From Methylobacterium sp. FF17 (GTDB taxonomy: Bacteria; Pseudomonadota; Alphaproteobacteria; Rhizobiales; Beijerinckiaceae): 64,000 nucleotides of DNA. A program made the position numbers and the translations under genes. Positions 18,827 to 27,802 of the stretch are shown piece after piece; within the stretch, counting starts at the first letter, position 1, and each line of letters begins with the position of its first letter. The notes beneath the pieces are model-generated. The model made no database searches and was not told the DNA's origin. It saw only the letters and a program-made list of their open reading frames with translations. Where the stretch lies: contig NZ_CP107532.1 in assembly GCF_025813715.1 (NCBI RefSeq), positions 2,418,001 to 2,482,000 on the forward strand, read 5' to 3'.

Positions 18827-20308
18827 CTAGCGGGCGAGGACGCGGGCAGCGTCCTTGGTCGTCGCAACGGCCTGTCCCACGCTGACGATCGATTGCGAGA
18901 TCGATTGGATGTTCTGGGAGATGGCCGCGACCGCACCCGCCGCGTGTTGCATGTTGCCCGACATGTCCTGCGTGACCACGCTCTGCTCCTCCACGGCCGC
19001 GGCCGTGCTGACCACGTAATCCCGCATCTGCTCGACCGAGCCCTGGATGGCCTGGAGCGCGGTCCCGACCTGTTTGGATACGGCCTGCACGTGGTCGATC
19101 TCGCCGGCGATCTGCCCGGTGGCCCGCGCCGCCTGGTTGGCGAGGCTCTTGACCTCCTGCGCCACCACGGCGAAGCCGCGCCCCGCCTCGCCGGCTCGGG
19201 CGGACTCGATCGTCGCGTTGAGCGCCAGCAGGTTGATCTGCCCGGCGATGTTCTGGATCAGGCCGACGATGCTGCTCATCGCTGTGGCGGCCTGCGTCAG
19301 GGTCTGGGTGAATTCCGCCGCGGCGGTGACCTGGCCGTGGGCGAGATCGGTTGCTGTCCGGGAATGGGCCATGCTCTGCGAGATCTCGGCCACGGAGGCG
19401 GCAAGCTCCTCTGAGGCGGCCGCCATGGTCTGAACGTTGCTGGCGGTCGTCTCGGCCGCCTCGCTGGCGGCGCCGGTCTTCGTGCCGGACAGTCGTACCG
19501 CCCCGTCGATCTCGCCGAAATTCCGCTCGATCAACTGGCGCAGCTCGGCCAGGAGGTTCACCTGCGCGGTGATGTCGGTGGCGAACTTCACGACCTTGTA
19601 AGGCCGGCCGCTCGCGTCGAGGATGGGATTGTAGGAGGCCTCGATCCAGATCTCGCGTCCCCCCTTGGCGATGCGCCGGTACTGCGCCGCCTGGAATTCG
19701 CCGTGGCGCAGATTGGACCAGAACGCCGCGTATTCGGGGCTTTGGCGCTCGTCCGGGTCTACGAACAGGCTGTGATGCCGGCCGACGAGTTCGTCCAGCG
19801 TGTAGCCCATGGCCGCCAGAAAATTGGTGTTGGCGTCGAGAATTTGCCCCTCGAGGTCGAACGAGATCACCGCCTGGGCCTTATTGAGGGCGGTGATCTG
19901 ACCTTCCCGATCCGCGTCCAGCATCCTCCGGCGCGTGACGTCGGTGGCGAACTTGACCACCTTGTAGGGTTGGCCCGACGTATCGAAGAGCGGGTTGTAG
20001 GTAGCTTCGATCCAGATCTCGCGGCCCCCCTTCGCGAAACGTCGGTACTGCGCTGCCTGGAACTCGCCCTGACGGAGCTTGGACCAGAAGGCGGCATATT
20101 CGGGCGTGTCGCGATCGCTCGGGTCGACGAAGAGGCTGTGGTGTCGGCCCTTGATCTCGGCGAGTGTGTACCCGACGACGTCGAGGAAGTTCGGGTTGGC
20201 GGTAATCACCGTCCCGTCGAGGTCGAACTCGATGATGCCTTGTGATCTGTCCAGTGCCGCGAGCTTCGCGTTCGTCTCAAGGGTCGCCTTCGTCCGTAAG
20301 CCCAACAT
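18827..20308 (-). CDS. Soluble PAS-PAS methyl-accepting chemotaxis protein
   Basis: The protein has about 493 residues, no membrane segment and no HAMP. Two PAS domains (each with [47 protein letters not shown]) precede a chemoreceptor signalling domain with the tip [24 protein letters not shown]. The PAS copies are identical at 59 of 74 aligned positions, pointing to recent duplication. Such cytoplasmic receptors sense redox or metabolic state and signal through CheA/CheW encoded elsewhere. The ATG at 20308 places the first PAS as in related proteins; ATG at 20350 or TTG at 20395 would add an N-terminal tail without clear support. Confidence 0.9.
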   Translation of the reverse strand: MLGLRTKATLETNAKLAALDRSQGIIEFDLDGTVITANPNFLDVVGYTLAEIKGRHHSLFVDPSDRDTPEYAAFWSKLRQGEFQAAQYRRFAKGGREIWIEATYNPLFDTSGQPYKVVKFATDVTRRRMLDADREGQITALNKAQAVISFDLEGQILDANTNFLAAMGYTLDELVGRHHSLFVDPDERQSPEYAAFWSNLRHGEFQAAQYRRIAKGGREIWIEASYNPILDASGRPYKVVKFATDITAQVNLLAELRQLIERNFGEIDGAVRLSGTKTGAASEAAETTASNVQTMAAASEELAASVAEISQSMAHSRTATDLAHGQVTAAAEFTQTLTQAATAMSSIVGLIQNIAGQINLLALNATIESARAGEAGRGFAVVAQEVKSLANQAARATGQIAGEIDHVQAVSKQVGTALQAIQGSVEQMRDYVVSTAAAVEEQSVVTQDMSGNMQHAAGAVAAISQNIQSISQSIVSVGQAVATTKDAARVLAR

Positions 20309-20480
20309 CGAACGCCCCGTCGATGGAGCCTGGACGGCTCCCACTGCCATGTCGTGGAGCCGTCGCTTTGAAGAGCGATCATGTTCCTGTCTCAAGTTTT
20401 CTGCAAAATGTTAAAAATTTGCTTTCGGTAGGGACTCCTGAATTCATGATGGCTATCCAGGTCGAAAAATCAGGTAGATA

Positions 20481-20535
20481 TCCTTTTAAGTTGTGGGGTG
20501 ATATTTTTGTTTTCTAGAAATCTCCTTTAAGTTGT
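20481..20535. repeat. Spaced direct repeat in AT-rich promoter region
   Basis: TCCTTTTAAGTTGT (20481-20494) and TCCTTTAAGTTGT (20523-20535) are near-identical direct repeats about 42 nt apart. They sit in an AT-rich segment (about 20400-20570) between the PAS chemoreceptor and rpsU. They may be paired binding sites for a regulator of either gene. Confidence 0.6.
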
Positions 20536-20773
20536 TGTTATAACTCGATCTAGTCTGAATTTAGGGTGGTCTGTCTCTTGTTCGGTGGTGCGGCTCGGTT
20601 CTCCCGTCGCCGCATCCGATGCTCGAGGCAAGGGGCGATCCAGTCCGGACGCCTCGGCACCGATCGCGCGATATTGTCATTCGAGCCTGTGCGGCGTGTT
20701 GGAACTCGCGATCGGTTGGTGTATGAGCCTGCCCCTAGTGCAGTTTCTGCGCCGATTCGAGGCCGTCTGACGG

Positions 20774-20812
20774 ACGTCCCGCCCGGGTGAGATCCCGGGT
20801 CCGGGACGTTTT
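20774..20812 (+). terminator. Terminator-like hairpin in the rpsU leader
   Basis: The arms ACGTCCCG+CCCGGG and CCCGGG+CGGGACGT pair over 14 bp with a 2-nt bulge (TC) and a 6-nt loop (TGAGAT), followed by a short T-run. No protein gene lies upstream on this strand, so it would act as a leader attenuator for rpsU or end a short upstream transcript. Confidence 0.6.
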
Positions 20813-20891
20813 GCAGTTCGCGTCGAGGGGCTCCGCGAGGGTCTCAGGGTCGGCGCCGCCCAACAAACACCGTTTCAGAGGATTGAAACCG

Positions 20892-21206
20892 TTGCAGGTA
20901 CTCGTTCGCGACAACAACGTCGACCAGGCCCTCCGCGTGCTGAAGAAGAAGATGCAGCGTGAAGGCATCTTCCGTGAGATGAAGCAGCGCAAGGCTTACG
21001 AGAAGCCCTCCGTGCGCAAGGCGCGTGAGAAAGCCGAGGCCGTTCGCCGCGCCCGCAAGCAGGCGCGCAAGACCGCCATCCGCGAGGGCCTGATCGCCGC
21101 TCCGAAGCCGAAGCCCCGTTTCGGTGCCGGTGCGCCCCGTCGTCCCGGCGGCTCGCCGTTCGCGCCTTCGGCTCCCTCCGTGGCACCGGCTCCCGCCAGC
21201 GCCTAA
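20892..21206 (+). CDS. rpsU: 30S ribosomal protein S21
   Basis: The 104-residue protein matches bS21: [38 protein letters not shown], then [18 protein letters not shown]. It is followed by an alphaproteobacterial Ala/Pro-rich extension (about residues 70-104). The start is TTG at 20892, fixed by GAGGA ending 9 nt upstream and by the usual family start MQVLVRDN; no ATG is available. The protein joins the small subunit near the anti-Shine-Dalgarno region. A hairpin precedes the gene and a strong intrinsic terminator follows, so it is transcribed alone. Confidence 0.96.
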   Translation: MQVLVRDNNVDQALRVLKKKMQREGIFREMKQRKAYEKPSVRKAREKAEAVRRARKQARKTAIREGLIAAPKPKPRFGAGAPRRPGGSPFAPSAPSVAPAPASA

Positions 21207-21261
21207 CCATCTCCGTTTCGGAGCGTCATCACGGCGCTCCGATCGTGAGACGTGGCTCCCA

Positions 21262-21294
21262 AAAAAGCCCGGTCGCACTGCGACCGGGCTTTTT
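21262..21294 (+). terminator. Intrinsic terminator after rpsU
   Basis: GCCCGGTCGC (21267-21276), loop ACT and GCGACCGGGC (21280-21289) form a perfect 10-bp stem, with A residues on the left and TTTTT on the right. It can work in both directions and separates rpsU from the convergent response regulator. Confidence 0.95.
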
Positions 21295-21399
21295 CGTCAT
21301 GGGCGAACGACACAGCCTCGGGACGACGCCCGCCCGCCGGGACACGGCTACGTGTCGTCCCGGGAGTACTGCATCCCGTGGACGATCAGGGGAACCGGG

Positions 21400-21792
21400 T
21401 TACGCCGCCCGCGCGGCCATCGTCGCGTGCTCGGCCTGAACGAGGACATCGAGGGCTCGCCAGGGCTTCTGCATGAACACCGCCTGCGCCGACAGGCTGT
21501 CGACGGCGGGGGCATCGCCGCCCGACGTCAGCACCACCCGCACGTCCGGCCAGCGCCGTTCGACCGTCGTCGCCAGGGCGACTCCGTCCATACCTGGTCC
21601 GAGGCGAACATCGGCGAAGAGCAGCGCGACCTGCCAGCCCGAACGCTCAAGGACCGTGATCGCGGCCTCCGCACTGGCGCAGGCGATGACGTCGAGGTCG
21701 GTCTCCTCGAGAACGGCGGCGGCGAGGTTTCGCACCTCGGCATCGTCTTCCACCACGAGGGCGATCGGACAGTCGGCGTGTAAGCGATCCAT
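21400..21792 (-). CDS. Single-domain response regulator
   Basis: The 130-residue receiver domain has the acidic pocket VVEDDAEVR, the phospho-acceptor context LFADVRLGPGMDGVAL, the switch residues LTSGG and the conserved Lys in FMQKPW. There is no output domain, so it works by protein-protein interaction, perhaps for one of the HWE kinases of this genome. The start at 21792 has a strong GAGGAGA ribosome site; an open frame to 22110 is not supported. The FATGUY/FixJ-type and CheY-like alternatives cannot be separated from sequence alone. Confidence 0.9.
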   Translation of the reverse strand: MDRLHADCPIALVVEDDAEVRNLAAAVLEETDLDVIACASAEAAITVLERSGWQVALLFADVRLGPGMDGVALATTVERRWPDVRVVLTSGGDAPAVDSLSAQAVFMQKPWRALDVLVQAEHATMAARAA

Positions 21793-22300
21793 GGAGTCTC
21801 CTCTGCGCGTATGGGGCAGCGCGAGCCGGGCGGGGGTATAGGGACGCCACAGGCGGAGCGCCACGCCCCGGACGCTCCACACGATCCGCGCTGATTCTTC
21901 CGCACCGATGCTGCGCCGACACATCATGCTCGGCAAGAGTCCGAATCGCTGACCCGGCAATGCGGTTCCCACATCCGCTTTCGAGACCGCCGCCGCATTC
22001 CCGCCGGCGTCGCGTGCGCAATGTCTGCCGGCCCGTTCGGGGTAAATCTCTCCAGCCGGCGATGCGGTGCGCCTCTTGCATGGCGCGGGGTCGAAGGCCG
22101 CGGAACGCACGGTGTGTTAACTTTTCATTCACCGCGTCGGGTCGAAGCTCTTCGGCGAAGAAGTTCAAAGGCTTGGGGAAGTTCAATGCCCCGGAGAAGT
22201 TCGAGGCCTTGCCGTCGACGGGCGATGCTTCGCGGGGCTGGACGGAGGCATCCGTCCCATGATCGGGACGTCGTCGGAAACTGAGGGGTGTTTGCCAGTC
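21793..22300. other. Intergenic region with three 18-nt units
   Basis: This 508-nt region lies between divergent genes. At 22161-22214 there are three consecutive 18-nt units, each beginning AAGTTC, that resemble one another (for example AAGTTCAAAGGCTTGGGG and AAGTTCGAGGCCTTGCCG). No gene is supported here. The amidotransferase promoter probably lies in the right half. Confidence 0.45.
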
Positions 22301-23092
22301 ATGTGCCGTTTTCTCGCCTATTCCGGTGAGCCGGTTTTCCTGACCGACCTCGTCTGCGCACCGACGCACTCGCTGGTCCATCAGTCGCTCCACGCGGCCG
22401 AGGCTAAGACGGAAACCAACGGCGACGGCTTCGGCATCGGCTGGTACGGCGAGCGGGTCGATCCGGGCCTGTATCGGGACGTCTGCCCGGCCTGGTCGGA
22501 CGAGAACCTCGTCAACCTCTGTCAGCAGGTTCGCGCGCGGATGTTCTTCGCCCATGTCCGGGCGTCCACCGGCACCGCCACCACCCGCGCGAACTGCCAC
22601 CCCTTCGCCCATGGCCGTCACCTGTTCATGCACAACGGACAGGTCGGCGGCTATCATCGCATCAAGCGGCGGATCGAGGCGCTGATTCCCGACGCGCTCT
22701 ACGACGACCGGCGCGGGACCACCGATTCCGAGGCGATCTTCCTCCTGGCCCTCGCCAATGGCCTCGCTGAGGATCCGGTCGGCGCCATGGCCAAGACCCT
22801 GTCCACCGTGCGCGACCTGATGCGGGCGGCCGAGGCCAGCGAACCCCTGCGCTTCACCGCCGTGGTGACGGACGGGGAAACCCTGACCGCGTTCCGCTGG
22901 GCCTGCGACGGCTCTCCGCCGAGCCTCTATTATCGCCAGACCGAGACCGGCCTCGTCGTCGTCTCCGAGCCGATCGACGGCTGTCGGGACGGCTGGCAGG
23001 TGGTGCCGAAGGGCGCCACGCTCCAGGCCCGGCGCGGTGGCGCCGTGATCGTCAGCCGGTCCGAGACGGGAGCCGAGCGCATCGCTGCCTGA
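22301..23092 (+). CDS. Class II glutamine amidotransferase (EgtC/YafJ-like)
   Basis: The 263-residue Ntn-hydrolase begins [11 protein letters not shown], so Cys2 is the catalytic nucleophile after Met removal; this fixes the start at 22301. Other family marks are [42 protein letters not shown] and GTTDSEAIF. Relatives include EgtC, which hydrolyses a gamma-glutamyl bond in ergothioneine synthesis, and YafJ of unknown role. No egtB or egtD lies nearby, so the specific substrate is open. It precedes the aldehyde dehydrogenase by 65 nt on the same strand, possibly co-transcribed. Confidence 0.9.
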   Translation: MCRFLAYSGEPVFLTDLVCAPTHSLVHQSLHAAEAKTETNGDGFGIGWYGERVDPGLYRDVCPAWSDENLVNLCQQVRARMFFAHVRASTGTATTRANCHPFAHGRHLFMHNGQVGGYHRIKRRIEALIPDALYDDRRGTTDSEAIFLLALANGLAEDPVGAMAKTLSTVRDLMRAAEASEPLRFTAVVTDGETLTAFRWACDGSPPSLYYRQTETGLVVVSEPIDGCRDGWQVVPKGATLQARRGGAVIVSRSETGAERIAA

Positions 23093-23157
23093 AGAGGCTT
23101 GCGGCAGCCGCGGGATCGGCGGACAAGCCGGGCTCCACGTCCAGACGGGAGCCGCCG

Positions 23158-24600
23158 ATGACGTATCCGAACGTGACCCTGCACATCGCCGGAGCCTGGG
23201 CCGATGGTTCCGGCGGGCAGACCCTTCCGGTACTGAATCCGGCCACGGGCGAGACCCTCGGCACGCTCGCCGTCGCGACCCGGGAGGACCTGGACCGGGC
23301 GCTGGCCGCCGCCGAGCGCGGCTTCGCGGCTTGGCGCAAGGTCTCGGCCTTCGAGCGGTCGAAGGTCCTGCGCCGCGCCGCCGACCTCCTGCGCGCCCGG
23401 GTCGAGGATATCGCGCGCATCATGACTCTGGAGCAGGGCAAGCCGCTGGCCGAGGCGCGGGTGGAGACCCTGGCGGGAGCCGACGTCATCGACTGGTTCG
23501 CGGAGGAAGGCCGGCGCGCCTATGGCCGGATCATCCCGGCCCGCGCCGACGGTGTCGTCCAGATGGTCTTCCGCGAGCCCATCGGTCCGGTCGCCGCCTT
23601 CACGCCCTGGAATTTTCCGATCAATCAGGCGGTACGCAAAGTGGCGGCCGCCCTCGGTGCCGGCTGCTCGGTCATCCTGAAGGGGCCGGAGGACACTCCG
23701 GCCAGCTGTGCCGCGATGATCCGCGCCTTCCTCGATGCCGGCGTGCCGGGTGACGTGCTCTCCCTGGTGTTCGGCGATCCGGCTGCGATCTCGGGCTACC
23801 TCATCCCGCACCCGGTCATCGCCAAGATGTCGTTCACGGGTTCGACCCCGGTGGGCAAGGAACTCGCGGCGTTGGCGGGCCGGCACATGAAGCGGGCAAC
23901 GATGGAGCTCGGTGGCCACGCCCCCGCGATCGTGTTCGAGGATGCCGACGTCGAGACCGCTGTGGCGGTGCTCGGGGCCAACAAGTTCCGCAACGCCGGC
24001 CAGGTCTGCGTCGCGCCGACCCGGATGCTGGTGCACGAGGCCGTCTATGACCGGTTCCGGGACGGCTTCGTAGCCTTCGCGGAAGGACGCCGGGTCGGCG
24101 ACGGGCTCGACCCGGAGACCACGATGGGTCCGCTGATCCATGCTCGCCGCCTGGAGGCGATGGAGGCACTCTGCGCTGATGCGGTGGCGCGGGGGGCCGA
24201 TCTGCGCACCGGCGGCAAGCGGATCGGCAACCGGGGCAACTTCTTCGAACCGACCGTGCTCTGCGACGTGCCGCAGAGCGCTCGCATCATGAACGAGGAG
24301 CCGTTCGGCCCGGTCGCGCTGATCCAGCGCTTCACCGTCGACGAGGCCGCCTACGCGGAAGCCAACCGGCTCCCCTACGGCCTGGCGGCCTACGCCTATA
24401 CCCGCTCGGCGACCCGAGCCGTCACGGTCGCGGCACGGGTGCAAAGTGGAATGGTGGGCATCAACCATCACGGCCTCGCCTTTCCGGAAACGCCCTTCGG
24501 CGGCGTCAAGGATTCCGGCTACGGCAGCGAAGGCGGCGCGGAGGCGTTGGAGGCGTATCTCACGACGAAGTTCGTCAGCCAGGCGAGCGTCGCGGGGTAG
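23158..24600 (+). CDS. gabD: NAD(P)-dependent succinate-semialdehyde-type aldehyde dehydrogenase
   Basis: The 480-residue enzyme has [30 protein letters not shown], the general-base Glu in MELGGHAP and the nucleophilic Cys in [11 protein letters not shown], plus EEPFGPV and GGVKDSGYG. It oxidises a semialdehyde to a carboxylate, most likely succinate semialdehyde to succinate by similarity of the cofactor and substrate segments to GabD-type enzymes. No gabT is adjacent, so other aldehydes remain possible. The ATG at 23158 follows GGGAG. Confidence 0.82.
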   Translation: MTYPNVTLHIAGAWADGSGGQTLPVLNPATGETLGTLAVATREDLDRALAAAERGFAAWRKVSAFERSKVLRRAADLLRARVEDIARIMTLEQGKPLAEARVETLAGADVIDWFAEEGRRAYGRIIPARADGVVQMVFREPIGPVAAFTPWNFPINQAVRKVAAALGAGCSVILKGPEDTPASCAAMIRAFLDAGVPGDVLSLVFGDPAAISGYLIPHPVIAKMSFTGSTPVGKELAALAGRHMKRATMELGGHAPAIVFEDADVETAVAVLGANKFRNAGQVCVAPTRMLVHEAVYDRFRDGFVAFAEGRRVGDGLDPETTMGPLIHARRLEAMEALCADAVARGADLRTGGKRIGNRGNFFEPTVLCDVPQSARIMNEEPFGPVALIQRFTVDEAAYAEANRLPYGLAAYAYTRSATRAVTVAARVQSGMVGINHHGLAFPETPFGGVKDSGYGSEGGAEALEAYLTTKFVSQASVAG

Positions 24601-24727
24601 GCTTCCCACCCTCGAGGCCGGCTCGCGATCCGTCGAGTAAACATCGGCCCCGATGCCTCCCCACCTGGCCGCTTTCCGCATAGGGGGGAGGGGCCGCGCC
24701 TTGGCCCGAAGAAAGCCTCGTGCCCGC

Positions 24728-24946
24728 TCAGTAATGCGGGGGCGGGGGCTCCGGTGCCCCCGTGCCGGGGCGGCTGGCGGCAGCCTCCACCTCTTCGACG
24801 AGCTTGGCCATCTGCCGGGTGAGGGCGTCGATCTGGCGCCACTGCGCGGTGATGGTGGCGTTGAGGTCGTCGATGGTGACCTCCTGCTCGGTCACCCGCA
24901 TCTCCAGCGCGTCGATGCGGGCAACGAGATCGTTCGGCTCTGTCAT
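24728..24946 (-). CDS. slyX: SlyX family protein
   Basis: The 72-residue protein has a single coiled-coil helix (LVARIDALEMRVTEQEVTID and on to MAKLVEEVE) and the family's Pro-rich tail with terminal PPHY. The function of SlyX is not established. The start overlaps the trhO stop by 4 nt (ATGA), so it is translated in tandem with trhO. Confidence 0.93.
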   Translation of the reverse strand: MTEPNDLVARIDALEMRVTEQEVTIDDLNATITAQWRQIDALTRQMAKLVEEVEAAASRPGTGAPEPPPPHY

Positions 24947-25692
24947 CGCAGGGTCTCCGGCGCGTGGTCCGGGCGCTCCACCAGGGCGGGGCCCAGCGCA
25001 ATGCGCCCGTCGAAGACGAAGCAGTCGCCGCGCCAGCGGTTTTCGGCATCGGGTACGGTTTCGAGGTAGCGCAGGATTCCGCCTTCGAGGTGGCGCACAT
25101 CGGCAAATCCCCGCGCCCGCATGTAGGCGCCGGCCTTCTCGCAGCGGATACCGCCGGTGCAGAACATCGCCACGCAGGGGTAAGCCGCCGGATCGAGCCG
25201 GTCGACGTAGTCGCGGAACGCGCTGAACCGGGTGATCCCCGGATCGACCGCGCCCGGAAACGTGCCGAGCGCCACCTCGAAGGCGTTGCGCGTGTCGATG
25301 AGGAGGAGGCCCGGCGTGTCGAGGAGCGCGTTCCAGGCGTCCGGCGCGACGGGAAGGCCGGCCTGCGTCGCATCGGTGGCGCCGTCGTCGAAGGTGACGA
25401 TCTCGCGCTTCACCCGCACCTTGAGGTGACCGAACGGCGCCGCTTCGGCCCGCGAGAGTTTGACATCCAGGTCCTGCAGGCGGCCGCTGAAGAGCGGTCC
25501 GGTCCGCAGGGACTCCAGCAGCGCGTCGATCGCGCCGGGGGCGCCCGCCACGGTACCGTTGAGGCCTTCACGCGCCAGCAGCAGCGTGCCGGTGATGGCC
25601 AGATCCGCGCACAGGGTCTGGAGCGGCGTCCGCAACGCTTCCACGTCGGGCAGGGCGACGAACTTGTACAGGGCGGCGACGGTGCACGGCAT
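24943..25692 (-). CDS. trhO: tRNA uridine(34) hydroxylase (rhodanese family)
   Basis: The 249-residue protein has the N-terminal YceA domain (AALYKFVALPD, LLLAREGLNGTVAG) and a rhodanese domain with the active Cys in FCTGGIRCEKAGAYM and the strand LLIDTRNAFEVALG. TrhO makes 5-hydroxyuridine at the wobble position of tRNA using O2. The length is slightly short of the enterobacterial form but typical for alphaproteobacteria. It overlaps slyX downstream and is close to the AprI-domain gene upstream (30 nt), all on the same strand. Confidence 0.94.
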   Translation of the reverse strand: MPCTVAALYKFVALPDVEALRTPLQTLCADLAITGTLLLAREGLNGTVAGAPGAIDALLESLRTGPLFSGRLQDLDVKLSRAEAAPFGHLKVRVKREIVTFDDGATDATQAGLPVAPDAWNALLDTPGLLLIDTRNAFEVALGTFPGAVDPGITRFSAFRDYVDRLDPAAYPCVAMFCTGGIRCEKAGAYMRARGFADVRHLEGGILRYLETVPDAENRWRGDCFVFDGRIALGPALVERPDHAPETLR

Positions 25693-25722
25693 TGACGATC
25701 AGGCAATCGCGAGGGGGGGCGG

Positions 25723-26550
25723 TCAGGGTGCGGCGGCATCCACCCGACGCAGGATGAAGGTGGTGCCGACCTCCGGGTCGCGGCGCCAGCGTCCATCTTC
25801 CGTGGGCACGAGGGAAACCACGTGCCCCCGTCGGGCGATCAGGGTGAGGCGGCCCTTGTCGAAGCGCCAGGACACCGGATCGAAGACCGACAGGCCACTG
25901 TCGCGGCACGCGTCGAGGATACGCACCGGCGCCGGCGGGGCGGCCTCCGTCAGTTCGATGCGGCAGACATCCTGTTCGCGGAAGCGGTCGAGGGCGTAGG
26001 TTCCGGGGCGCGGGGCGTCGCCCGTCGCGCCGGTCTCCGCCCGCGCTGCGACGGGGACCCGCGTGTCCGGCGCGGCGCTGCCCGCTCCCGGACTCGTCGG
26101 CACCGCCTCGGTCGGCGGCATCATGGCGATGATTTGGAGCGGCACGAGGCTGAAGCTTTCGTCGCCCGCGCCCGGCGCGACGAGGCTCCGGGCATCGGCC
26201 CGCCGGGTAAACTGAAGCACCGGACGCACATCCTTGTCCACGAGCCGGATGTTTCCGTCCGTGAACAGCCATCCCGCCACTCCGGAAAGGATGGGCAGCG
26301 CCCGTCGGCAGCCGGCGGGGAAGGACAGGCGCCGGCCCGCCGGCCCACTCTCTCCCGACAGAGTCATGACGCAACGCCGGGTGCTGCCGTCCCGGGACAA
26401 ATCCCAGGTCCCGGGCACGCCCGCGATGTCGGCCGGTAGGCTCGCGACGAAGGGCGCCTGCGGAGCAGCCTCCGGATCTGGTGCCGTCTCCTGGGCGGCG
26501 GCCGAACCCGTGAGAAGCGCGAGGATGAGGGTGAGCGGGATGCGGTTCAT
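25723..26550 (-). CDS. Exported protein with two AprI/Inh-type inhibitor domains
   Basis: The 275-residue protein has a signal peptide (MNRIPLTLILALLTGSAAA). Repeat 1 (about 40-140) shows GTWDLSRDGSTRRCVMTLSG, FPAGC and GWLFTDGNIRLVDKD. Repeat 2 (about 180-270) shows GTYALDRFREQDVCRIELT, LDAC and WRFDKGRLTLIARRG. Each has the Trp/Tyr start, two Cys and lipocalin-like strands of AprI metalloprotease inhibitors. Family members inhibit serralysin-type proteases in the periplasm or coat outer-membrane complexes. The tandem arrangement is unusual. The ATG overlaps the upstream dehydrogenase stop by 4 nt. Confidence 0.78.
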   Translation of the reverse strand: MNRIPLTLILALLTGSAAAQETAPDPEAAPQAPFVASLPADIAGVPGTWDLSRDGSTRRCVMTLSGESGPAGRRLSFPAGCRRALPILSGVAGWLFTDGNIRLVDKDVRPVLQFTRRADARSLVAPGAGDESFSLVPLQIIAMMPPTEAVPTSPGAGSAAPDTRVPVAARAETGATGDAPRPGTYALDRFREQDVCRIELTEAAPPAPVRILDACRDSGLSVFDPVSWRFDKGRLTLIARRGHVVSLVPTEDGRWRRDPEVGTTFILRRVDAAAP

Positions 26551-27512
26551 GGCCGGGTGGTCCAGGGCGTCTCCGGCACCGGCGTCAGCGGCCCGCGGCC
26601 GTCGAACCAGGCCGTCAGGTTGTCCACGACGAGCTTGCCCATGGCGGCGCGGGTGTGGACGGAGGCCGAGCCCACATGCGGCAGCAGCACCACGTGTTCC
26701 ATGGCGATGAGTTCCGGAGGCACGTGCGGTTCGCGCGCGAACACGTCGAGTCCGGCCCCGAGGATCGTCCCTGCCTGTAGCGCCTGGATCAGCGCCGCCT
26801 CGTCGATGATGCTACCGCGCGCCACGTTCACTACGAGGCCCTGTGGTCCGAGGGCCTCCAGCACCGCCGCGTCCACGAGGCCGGTCGTCTCCGGGCCGCC
26901 CGGGGCCACCACGAGGAGGACGTTGACGGCTTCGGCCAAGCCCAGCAGGGTCGGATGATAGTCATACGCCACCCCCGGCTGCCGGCGCCGGCCGTGATAC
27001 GCGATGGCGACGCCGAAGCCTTCGAGGCGCGTGGCGATGGCCCGCCCGATCCGGCCAAGACCCAGGATGCCGACGGTGCGCCCGCGCAGGGTCGGGGTGA
27101 GCGGATAGGTCTGGCGCGGCCAGTGGCCGGCCCGCAGGTAGCGATCGGCCTGCGGGATCTGGCGCACCGTCGCCAGCAGCAGGCCGAGGGCGAGGTCCGC
27201 GACCTCGTCGGTGAGCACGTCGGGCGTGTGCGTCACGACGATGCCGCGCTCGCGCGCCGCCCCCGTGTCGATGGTGTCGTAGCCGACGCCGAGGCTCGCG
27301 ACGATCTCCAGCGTCGGCAGGCGCGCGATCAGGGCTCGGTCCACGGGGGCCTGTGCGCCGGTGGCGAGGCCCCGGATGCGCGGGCCGATCTCCTGGAAGA
27401 ACGCCTCGGGGTCCGGAGCCAGATCCAGGCGGTGCAGGGTGAAGCGCGCCTCGACCGCCGACATCACGCCGGGATGCATCGCCTTGAGCATCAGGATGTC
27501 GACGGGCTGCAT
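26547..27512 (-). CDS. D-2-hydroxyacid dehydrogenase (GhrB/hydroxypyruvate reductase-like)
   Basis: The 321-residue NAD(P) enzyme has the Rossmann motif TVGILGLGRIGRAIA, the substrate-binding Arg in VNVARGSIIDEAAL, the catalytic Glu in FAREPHVPPEL and the His in VVLLPHVGSAS. It reduces 2-oxoacids such as glyoxylate or hydroxypyruvate. The serine cycle of methylotrophs uses such an enzyme, but the main hprA is usually in another locus, so this is a paralogue of uncertain substrate. The ATG at 27512 is chosen because the fold starts directly after it; the open frame upstream is a basic, low-complexity extension. Confidence 0.88.
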   Translation of the reverse strand: MQPVDILMLKAMHPGVMSAVEARFTLHRLDLAPDPEAFFQEIGPRIRGLATGAQAPVDRALIARLPTLEIVASLGVGYDTIDTGAARERGIVVTHTPDVLTDEVADLALGLLLATVRQIPQADRYLRAGHWPRQTYPLTPTLRGRTVGILGLGRIGRAIATRLEGFGVAIAYHGRRRQPGVAYDYHPTLLGLAEAVNVLLVVAPGGPETTGLVDAAVLEALGPQGLVVNVARGSIIDEAALIQALQAGTILGAGLDVFAREPHVPPELIAMEHVVLLPHVGSASVHTRAAMGKLVVDNLTAWFDGRGPLTPVPETPWTTRP

Positions 27513-27802
27513 GGGCGGGGGTCTCGACGAAAGGGGCTCGCGGGCACCAGTGAATTCGGTCGCGCAGCCGACCCGGGGAGCTTTAAGCCGGGCATTGGAT
27601 CCGGTCCAGTGAGCAGGCCCGGTGCGGCGCTGTAGCCCCGCGCCCATGATCCCGGAGTCCATGCGGGCGGTTCCGGGCTGCGATCCGTTGCGTGCAAGCG
27701 GCCGTTCTCTTTCGCAGGGCCCCCACTTTCGCCGGGCGACCTGGAACATTACTAAAGGGAGACCCAAACCCTTTCCCGTTCGACAACCAGAACAGTCCCG
27801 CC

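Noticed and set aside
15829..18936. 1035-residue minus-strand open frame
   Set aside because: It is a GC-driven antisense shadow of the glutamate dehydrogenase gene, with no recognisable domain.
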